Positions 58,604 through 64,000 of a DNA stretch of 64,000 nucleotides are shown here, in pieces (positions within the stretch are counted from its first letter, which is position 1; every line of letters begins with the position of its first letter). The DNA comes from Chthonomonas sp. UBA2387 (lineage in GTDB: Bacteria > Armatimonadota > Fimbriimonadia > Fimbriimonadales > Fimbriimonadaceae), in the NCBI GenBank assembly GCA_002343445.1, contig DDSP01000032.1:7658-71657 (forward strand). The letters are read 5' to 3'. The notes beneath the pieces were generated by a model. That model ran no database searches and was not told the DNA's origin. It saw only the letters and a program-made list of their open reading frames with translations. The position numbers were made by a program, and so were the translations under genes.

Positions 58604-58632
58604 ATTGTATACCATGCGGAACAGAATGTCAA
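58604..58632 (-). promoter_or_regulatory. Consensus promoter of the leftward accessory operon
   Basis: On the minus strand TTGACA (58627-58632), 17-nt spacer, TACAAT (58604-58609). This is the closest match to a sigma-70 consensus in the window. Confidence 0.8.
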
Positions 58633-58673
58633 GGGGTTTGGGCGAAAAAGTGCGAGAATAATTTAGCCTAAAA

Positions 58674-58702
58674 TTGACAGCCTCGAACCTGGGGCGTAGA
58701 AT
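58674..58702 (+). promoter_or_regulatory. Late rightward phage promoter
   Basis: TTGACA (58674-58679), 17-nt spacer, TAGAAT (58697-58702). It is back-to-back with the accessory promoter and reads toward the endolysin through a leader of about 165 nt. Confidence 0.75.
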
Positions 58703-58825
58703 GGCGATCGTAGGCTCTCGCGTTGCGCGCGGAGCCGACGCTTGACACCTCCCCTCCTCTCGCGGCGGGCCAGTGGCCCGGGTTACGGTTCGGTTTTCCG
58801 GGTCGGCCCGTCGAGAGAGGCTCCA

Positions 58826-58868
58826 GCCGCGGGCAACCCGGGCGGCGGCCTTCTTTCGTCTTTGGTGA
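58826..58868 (+). terminator. Terminator-like hairpin in the late leader
   Basis: GCCGCGGG pairs with CCCGGGCGGC across a CAA loop with one bulge, followed by a pyrimidine run TTCTTTCGTCTTT just before the endolysin start. Upstream, CCTCTCGCGGCGGGCC and GGCCCGTCGAGAGAGG can form another long hairpin (58754-58820). Termination in front of the late genes would call for antitermination. Confidence 0.45.
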
Positions 58869-58875
58869 ACACTCG

Positions 58876-59409
58876 ATGTCGTTTCGACCGACCGCCATCG
58901 TGCTGCACTGCAGCGCTTCTCAATGGGGCGACGCGGAGGCGATCCGGGATTGGCACGCCTCGGGGAACGGGTGGAGCGACATCGGCTACCACTACGTGGT
59001 GCTGAACGGGCGCAGGGCGTCCCGTTTGGCGTTCGACCCTGAGCTGAACGGCGTTGTCGAGCCTGGCCGAAGAGAGGGCGTGGCTGGGGCGCACTGCAAG
59101 GCGCGGGGCATGAATTCGATTTCGCTGGGTGTTTGCGTGATCGGGTCGCCGGGCTTCAAGCCTGCGGGCGTGCCGATCGCTCCCGCCTGGTGCTTTCAGG
59201 GCCTGACCAAGCCGCGGCGCGAGCAGATCGCTTATTGCTCGACGGCGCAGATCGCGGCTGTGATCCGCTTGTGCGCCGACCTGTGCAGCCGTTACGGGAT
59301 CGCGGTTTCGGCCATCACCCAGCACAGCGACCACGAGCCGGGCAAGCCTTTGTGCGCGAGTTTGAGCACCGACTACATCCGGCAGCGGGTGCGCGAGGAG
59401 ATGCGATGA
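58876..59409 (+). CDS. Phage endolysin, N-acetylmuramoyl-L-alanine amidase
   Basis: 177 aa. AIVLHCSASQWGD has the first zinc His, IGYHYVV the active-site region, and ITQHSDHEPGKPLC the second His and Cys of the Amidase_2 fold. No signal peptide, so a holin is needed. It opens the late operon, before terminase, which is not the usual order. Confidence 0.85.
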   Translation: MSFRPTAIVLHCSASQWGDAEAIRDWHASGNGWSDIGYHYVVLNGRRASRLAFDPELNGVVEPGRREGVAGAHCKARGMNSISLGVCVIGSPGFKPAGVPIAPAWCFQGLTKPRREQIAYCSTAQIAAVIRLCADLCSRYGIAVSAITQHSDHEPGKPLCASLSTDYIRQRVREEMR

Positions 59410-59681
59410 CGGAGAGGCTGAAGAGCAACCTGACGATGGCTCAGTTCCTAATCGGGCTGGCCGTGGCGATGATTCCGGCCGGGATCTCGATCGGCATGTT
59501 CGTGGCTGCGCACGACGCGCAGGGCCAGAGCATTTCGAAGCTCGAGCGCGAGCAGGAGCGGAGGACGGAGGAGTGGCGCGACTGGCGCGATGGCGTGGAC
59601 GCCGACCGATCGGCGGCCAAAGCCTATCAGACGGAGATTCTCAGGCGCCTCGACCGTATCGAGGCGAAGTTGGACAGGTAG
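59406..59681 (+). CDS. Holin- or spanin-like membrane protein
   Basis: 91 aa. One membrane helix (FLIGLAVAMIPAGISIGMFVA) and a long coiled coil (KLEREQERRTEEWRDWRD). It follows the endolysin with an ATG overlapping its stop, so a role in lysis is likely. Confidence 0.55.
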   Translation: MTERLKSNLTMAQFLIGLAVAMIPAGISIGMFVAAHDAQGQSISKLEREQERRTEEWRDWRDGVDADRSAAKAYQTEILRRLDRIEAKLDR

Positions 59682-59685
59682 GACC

Positions 59686-60237
59686 ATGAAACAGAAATAC
59701 GATCCCATGCAGGCCTTCAAGGCCACGGTCATCGGGTGGGTCGGCTTCCGGGTGGCGGGCGTCACGTTGCCGCCCGAGCTGGACGGCCAGTTCCGGGAGC
59801 TTGTCGCCGGGCTTGTGGCCTTTGGCATCGACGCGATCTACTTCTGGCTGATCAGCCGGCTGAGCGGGCCGAAGCCGTGGATCGGGCTGGTGCTGGCGTT
59901 CCTTCTGCTGGCTCCGGTGTCCGCTCACTCCCAGACTCCGCAGGTCAAGGCTTCATACCTCTGGGACTCTCGCGACGGCTGGTCCGAGATGCTGTTCTTC
60001 GATGAACAGCGTTGGGCGATCCGGGACGTGTTGGGCCTGAAAGGCTTCGATTTGCAGCCAGTGGTCTGGGGCGACCCGACCGGGCGGCACGGTGGCGGCG
60101 GCGCGTTGGTCTGCAAACACGCCGTGGCTCGCAACCTGTGGTTGCACGCTGGCCCTGCGGTGGGCGTTTACGAACGCGAGCGCCCGCGCTTGGGCCTGTT
60201 CGTTGGCTTCAGCCTCGACGTGTTCGGCGGTCGCTGA
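59686..60237 (+). CDS. Phage protein with membrane segments, probable lysis cassette member
   Basis: 183 aa. Two hydrophobic segments (AGLVAFGIDAIYFWLISRL, WIGLVLAFLLLAPVSAHS) with a possible signal-cleavage site at AHS, then an extracellular beta-rich domain (LFFDEQRWAIRDVLGLKG). It resembles a fusion of a holin-like part and a secreted part; unrecognised. Confidence 0.45.
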   Translation: MKQKYDPMQAFKATVIGWVGFRVAGVTLPPELDGQFRELVAGLVAFGIDAIYFWLISRLSGPKPWIGLVLAFLLLAPVSAHSQTPQVKASYLWDSRDGWSEMLFFDEQRWAIRDVLGLKGFDLQPVVWGDPTGRHGGGGALVCKHAVARNLWLHAGPAVGVYERERPRLGLFVGFSLDVFGGR

Positions 60238-60246
60238 TTCCTTCGC

Positions 60247-60505
60247 TTAGACCTGGTTCCGAATGTCGGCCAATTGCGCTTCGATATTGGAGAGCCGCGA
60301 GTCAATAGTTGCGAACTGCTCTTTTGCCAAGACCATGAGCTCGCGAGCAACAACGCCCGGATCAAACTGGCTGATTACGGCGATTGCGGCGCCGCATGAT
60401 GTGCAGATCACGAAAGGGCTTCTGAACTGCGCACCCGCAATGTCGCCGACGGGGTGAGAAAGCTGAAACGTGGTGTTTCCGACAGTGTCCGCATTTGGGA
60501 GTCAT
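60247..60505 (-). pseudogene. Zinc-ribbon protein gene broken by a frameshift
   Basis: Minus-strand ATG at 60505 reads MTPKCGHC, then after a -1/+1 shift in the TTT run at 60476-60478 the frame continues NTTFQLSHPVGDIAG, FVICTSCGAAIAV and a coiled-coil end ARELMVLAKEQF to the stop at 60247. Two CxxC pairs make a zinc ribbon of a type common in mobile elements. The frameshift could be real or a sequencing error. Confidence 0.6.
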
Positions 60506-60555
60506 AACGAATGCAATCCTTCGCTGATCGCAAGAAGTAATCCTCCAAACGAACC

Positions 60556-61164
60556 ATGGCTCAGTGCACAGCCACTTCGAAGCGCACCGGGGAGCGGTGC
60601 AAGCGGGCCGCTGTGGCCGGTGCCGAGGTTTGCCGGATGCACGGGGCGCGCGGCGGGCGGCCGGTGGTGCATGCGCGTTACAGCAAGTTTCTGCCCAGGC
60701 GGCTTGCCAGCCGCTATCGCCAGTTGGCGAGCGACGATTCGCTTCTGCAGGCGCAGGAGCATCTGGCTCTGCTGGAGACGCTGCTTAGCGAGCGGCTCGC
60801 CAAGCTGGGCGAGGAGAGCCAAGCCGAACTCTGGGGCCAGGCCAACGACGCCTACCGCGAGGCGCGGGCCGCGATGAACGACGGGGACGCGGCCAAGACG
60901 ATGACTGCGCTGGGTTCGCTCGGCGACATCCTCAAGAACGGGTTGGGCCAGGCGAAGGCCGAGTCCGACATCCGGGCTCTGATCCAGGAGTCGGTGCCCG
61001 TTCGGCGCATCGAGCTCCAGCGGTTGTACGCCGAGGAGACCGCGGTCACGGCCAAGCAGGTCCAAACGCTCCTCGCGGCGGTGCTCGATGCGATCAACAG
61101 GTTTGTCGACGATCCAGAGGCCAAGCGGCGGGTCGGCGAAGAGCTGCTACGCCTCGCTGGTTGA
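60556..61164 (+). CDS. terS: Probable small terminase subunit or HNH-like zinc protein
   Basis: 202 aa. The N-terminus CTATSKRTGERCKRAAVAGA followed by VCRMHGARGG is the CxxxxRTGxxC..C..HGG zinc motif common in phage packaging proteins. The rest is helical. It precedes the large terminase, so small-subunit function is likely by position. Confidence 0.6.
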   Translation: MAQCTATSKRTGERCKRAAVAGAEVCRMHGARGGRPVVHARYSKFLPRRLASRYRQLASDDSLLQAQEHLALLETLLSERLAKLGEESQAELWGQANDAYREARAAMNDGDAAKTMTALGSLGDILKNGLGQAKAESDIRALIQESVPVRRIELQRLYAEETAVTAKQVQTLLAAVLDAINRFVDDPEAKRRVGEELLRLAG

Positions 61165-61183
61165 GGGGCTCGCGGCGGGCCTG

Positions 61184-62542
61184 ATGGCCGAGCCGCCCGC
61201 AGCGGCGCTTTCAAGCTACCGCCAGTGGTACGAGCGCACGATTCAGCCCGGCTGGTCGGTGCCTCAACACATCGACGCGATGTGCGCGAAACTCGACGCC
61301 GTGACTCGCGGCGAGATCGACCGGCTGGGCATCTTCATGCCGCCTCGCCACGCGAAGAGCGAGACGGCGACGATTCGGTACCCGGTGTTCCGGCTGCTGG
61401 GACAGCCCGCTTTGCGGGTGCTGGTCACGGGCTACAACGAGCGGTTCGCCCGCAAGCTGGGCCGAAAGACGCGCAATCTGGCCGTTCAGCAAGGGCTGAA
61501 GCTCGCCAGCGACTCGACCGCCGCCGACGAGTGGCACACGTCCGAGGGCGGGCTGCTGATGGCTCGCGGCGTGGGCTCGCCGCCGACTGGTCAGGGCTTC
61601 GATCTGATTTTGATCGACGACCCGATCAAGAGCCGCGAAAACGCCGATTCCGAGGTGTTTCGAGAGTCGGCCTGGGAGTGGTACTCCGAAGAGATTTACA
61701 GCCGCCTGGAGCCGGGCGGCGCGATCGTGCTGACTCTGACCCGTTGGCACGAGGACGACGTTGCGGCCAGGGCGCTTGCATCCGAGCCGTTCGAAAACCT
61801 GAGGCTGCCGGCGTTTGCGGAGGATGGCGACCCGCTGGGCCGCAGACCCGGCGACGCCCTTTGGCCTGAGCGGTATCCGGTCGCAGCGCTGGAGCGCATC
61901 CGCGCGGTGATGCGGCGCGAACACGGCGAACGGGCCTGGGAGGCGCTGTTCCAGCAGAACCCGACCCCTCGCGAGGGCGCGTTCTTCCGGGTGGGCCTGT
62001 TGGCGGTCGAAGATCGCCTGCCTGCGTGTTCGGAGTTGGTGCGCTCGTGGGATTTGGCGGCTTCGGTGGACGGCGACTGGACCGTGGGCCTTCTGATGGG
62101 CCGCGCGCCCGACGGTCGGTTCGTCGTGCTGGACGTTGTTCGTGGACGGTGGACTCCGGGCGAGGTTGAGCGCGAGATTCTCCGCATTGCGAAATCGGAC
62201 GGGCCCGGCGTGCGGATCAGGTTGCCGAAGGACCCCGGCGCGGGCGGCGTGGCGTGGGCCATGCGGCTGGTCTCGATGCTCGCCGGTTACGACGTGCGGG
62301 CGGTCCGCGTGTCCGGTCGCGGCGACAAGGCGGTGCGGGCCTCGCCGCTCGCGGCCCAGATCGAGTCGGGCAACGTGCTTTGCGCCCGGCGGATGTGGAC
62401 GGGAGCCTTCATCGAGGAACTGCGGGCGTTTCCTGCGGGGAAAAACGACGACCAAGTGGACGCGTCAGCGGACGCATTCGACGAACTGACCGGGGCCAGC
62501 CCGGTGGAAGGCTTTCACTCGACGTTTTTTGGTGAGCGATGA
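61184..62542 (+). CDS. terL: Terminase large subunit
   Basis: 452 aa from the ATG at 61184. MPPRHAKSE is the terminase Walker A, LILIDDPIK Walker B; the nuclease domain shows RSWDLAAS (Asp) and DDQVDASADAFDEL (Asp). It powers DNA packaging and cuts concatemers. Its stop overlaps the portal start by 4 nt. Confidence 0.93.
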   Translation: MAEPPAAALSSYRQWYERTIQPGWSVPQHIDAMCAKLDAVTRGEIDRLGIFMPPRHAKSETATIRYPVFRLLGQPALRVLVTGYNERFARKLGRKTRNLAVQQGLKLASDSTAADEWHTSEGGLLMARGVGSPPTGQGFDLILIDDPIKSRENADSEVFRESAWEWYSEEIYSRLEPGGAIVLTLTRWHEDDVAARALASEPFENLRLPAFAEDGDPLGRRPGDALWPERYPVAALERIRAVMRREHGERAWEALFQQNPTPREGAFFRVGLLAVEDRLPACSELVRSWDLAASVDGDWTVGLLMGRAPDGRFVVLDVVRGRWTPGEVEREILRIAKSDGPGVRIRLPKDPGAGGVAWAMRLVSMLAGYDVRAVRVSGRGDKAVRASPLAAQIESGNVLCARRMWTGAFIEELRAFPAGKNDDQVDASADAFDELTGASPVEGFHSTFFGER

Positions 62543-63849
62543 ACCTATTCGGCTGGTCGATCGGACGCACCGCGCAATCGGGCCGCGAGGAGAACCGGGT
62601 CGCCCGCTACGCGCGTTTCGCCCGGCTGTTCGACGGCTGGATGGTGCGGGAAAACACGTCGCTGCAGACGCAGTCCAAGCGGCTTGTCTACAACTTTTTC
62701 CGGCCCGTGGTCACGGTGTCGGCGACGTGGCTCGCCGGTCAACCGCTGGCGTTCGAGGTCGAGAGCGGCTCGGATGCCGACGCTCAGTACCTCAGCGACC
62801 TGTGGCAACGGAGCGGCTCGGACGAGGCGTTCCTGAAGACGGCCTACCAGGCGGGAATCTACGGGGACGCCTGCATCAAGATCGAGCCGTCCGAACAGGG
62901 CGCGGTGCTGAAGTGGATCGACCCCTCGATCTGCTTCCCCGAGTTCGATCCGCACGACCACACGCGGCTGGTCGCCATGGTGGTGGCGTACAAGACGCAG
63001 CTCGCGACCGGCGGCGACGTCGAGTACCGGGCCGACTACAGGGCCGGGACCGTCACGGTCCGCATCGACGGCCACTTGGTGTCCGAGGGCTCTTACGACG
63101 AGGCCGCTTTGGGTGGCCCCCCGTTCGTTTGGATTCCGAACGACCACGTGGTCGGGTCGTGCTTCGGTCGCTCCGAGATCGAGCCCATCGTGCCATTGGT
63201 CGAGCGCTACGAGCACACGGCGCTGGCGCACTTCAACGTGCTCGACTACCACGGCTCGCCCAATCTCGCGGTGTTCGGTTCGGCCAGGCCGCAATCGGAG
63301 ACGACCGAGAAGGGCGTCAAGACGGTTTACTGGTTCAACTCGCCGGAGGGCCGCATCGAGATGGTGGGCTGGCACGGTTCGTTCCCCGCCTACGGCGAGG
63401 AGCTGGAGCGGTTGCGGGACGCGATCGCGGAGATTTCGGAGGTTCCAAGGGTGGCCTTCGGTCGGATGGAAGGGACGACGGCGATTTCCGGCGTCGCGCT
63501 CAGAATCCTTTATGGGCCGCTCGTGGCCAAGACCGACCGGAAACGCGCCGTCTGGGGCCCGGCGCTGGAGCGCGCCGTCTGGATGGCAGCCATGGTCGAC
63601 GGGATGTCCCTGGACCCCGAGCGCATCCACGCGGTGTGGCAGGACCCGATGCCCGGCGACGATCTGGCGCAGCTGGAGGGCCTGGAGGCGAAAGCCCGTC
63701 TCGGCGTGTCGCGGTCGCAGATTCTGAAGGAGCTCGAGTATTCGCCCGAAGAGATCGATGCGATGGCCGCCGAGCGCGACGCCCAAGACGAGCGCGACTC
63801 CGCCCGCAGGGCCGCGATGTTCGATTCTGGCGGGCAGGAGCGGGAGTAG
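62539..63849 (+). CDS. Phage portal protein
   Basis: 436 aa, the length of SPP1 gp6-type portals. NTSLQTQSKRLVYNFFRPVVTVSATWLAGQPL near the N-terminus and the helical DAIAEISEVPRVAFG segment, then a charged C-terminus, are typical. It follows terminase, as expected for the DNA-entry vertex. Confidence 0.88.
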   Translation: MNLFGWSIGRTAQSGREENRVARYARFARLFDGWMVRENTSLQTQSKRLVYNFFRPVVTVSATWLAGQPLAFEVESGSDADAQYLSDLWQRSGSDEAFLKTAYQAGIYGDACIKIEPSEQGAVLKWIDPSICFPEFDPHDHTRLVAMVVAYKTQLATGGDVEYRADYRAGTVTVRIDGHLVSEGSYDEAALGGPPFVWIPNDHVVGSCFGRSEIEPIVPLVERYEHTALAHFNVLDYHGSPNLAVFGSARPQSETTEKGVKTVYWFNSPEGRIEMVGWHGSFPAYGEELERLRDAIAEISEVPRVAFGRMEGTTAISGVALRILYGPLVAKTDRKRAVWGPALERAVWMAAMVDGMSLDPERIHAVWQDPMPGDDLAQLEGLEAKARLGVSRSQILKELEYSPEEIDAMAAERDAQDERDSARRAAMFDSGGQERE

Positions 63850-64000
63850 GTGTCGTTCGAGCGCGACGCACGGGCGCACCGCGACCTGGGCGTGAAAGTC
63901 GAGCAGGAGACGGCGCTGCCGATCGTTCTCGCCTACCGGGGCGCCTTGGCGCTCATGAAACGCGAGTTCGACGCGGTGCTGAAGTGGCTCGCCGCCGAGA
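63850..64000 (+). CDS. Phage head protein (partial, start only)
   Basis: A GTG directly after the portal stop opens a frame of at least 50 codons to the window edge (VSFERDARAHRDLG, MKREFDAVLKWL). Position suggests a head-morphogenesis or minor capsid protein; no domain is visible yet. Confidence 0.5.
   Translation, partial: MSFERDARAHRDLGVKVEQETALPIVLAYRGALALMKREFDAVLKWLAAE

Noticed and set aside
60263..60457. 64-aa plus-strand frame in the gap after the lysis genes
   Set aside because: The opposite strand gives a better zinc-ribbon frame; the plus frame has no ribosome-binding site or domain.

Overview
The window is GC-rich bacterial chromosome (1 to about 42.2 kb) followed by the left part of an integrated prophage (about 42.2 kb to the right edge). 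The host is most likely an Armatimonadota/Fimbriimonadia-like bacterium. That is an inference from a type II pseudopilin with a DG motif near its C-terminus, a PEP-CTERM protein, a TPP riboswitch and many start codons lying 5-8 nt downstream of a TAnnnT -10 box; no rRNA or other taxonomic marker is present. Planctomycete-like or Chloroflexota hosts cannot be excluded.

1-9.4 kb: a partial polysaccharide-deacetylase-like gene, a GH65-type exported glycosidase and a membrane GT2 glycosyltransferase run leftward. Divergent from them is a carotenoid operon: CruF-like hydratase, CrtI-type desaturase, PlsC-type acyltransferase, phytoene synthase CrtB and an MFS permease, joined by overlapping stop/start codons. 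Together they suggest a hydroxylated, glycosylated and acylated acyclic carotenoid.

9.4-18.6 kb: a respiratory island. A Crp/Fnr regulator and an NnrS-like membrane protein face a type II (NarG-like) molybdoenzyme, a NarH-like ferredoxin, a dihaem cytochrome c fused to a membrane domain, a Rieske protein and a cytochrome b with a complete PEWY Qo motif. Two identical TATGA-N6-TCATA palindromes lie between the divergent genes, each centred about 41 bp from a start codon, so one regulator probably activates both sides.

18.6-24.5 kb: a well-conserved TPP riboswitch whose downstream hairpin would hide the ribosome-binding site of a pseudopilin rather than of a thiamine gene. Next come a DUF1232 protein, a cluster of about 160-bp palindromic repeats containing a GIY-YIG nuclease gene, a serine hydrolase, an RbsD/FucU-like protein, Maf and a SurA/PpiC-like lipid-side chaperone.

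24.5-42.1 kb: housekeeping and surface genes, including mutS2, an amidase, a GH2 beta-galactosidase, fabD, tmk, a lipoprotein/outer-membrane pair, a trm112-like/aroQ/aminopeptidase/ABC-like operon, a Panacea-type toxin-antitoxin pair, an M48 protease, a PEP-CTERM protein and an aldehyde dehydrogenase.

42.1-64 kb: tRNA-Pro(UGG) followed at once by a tyrosine integrase marks attL. A leftward early operon (integrase, HTH protein, small genes, ParB-like protein) reads from a promoter overlapped by an operator-like palindrome. A DUF433/DUF5615 toxin-antitoxin trio and an S24-type repressor follow. The repressor and a small HTH (Cro-like) gene share a divergent control region. A rightward early operon holds nuclease, helicase and replication-initiator genes, with a candidate origin inside the initiator. 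A leftward accessory operon with a consensus promoter interrupts it. A late operon starts with endolysin and holin-like genes and runs to terminase, portal and a partial head gene at the window edge. The prophage's right end (attR) lies outside the window.
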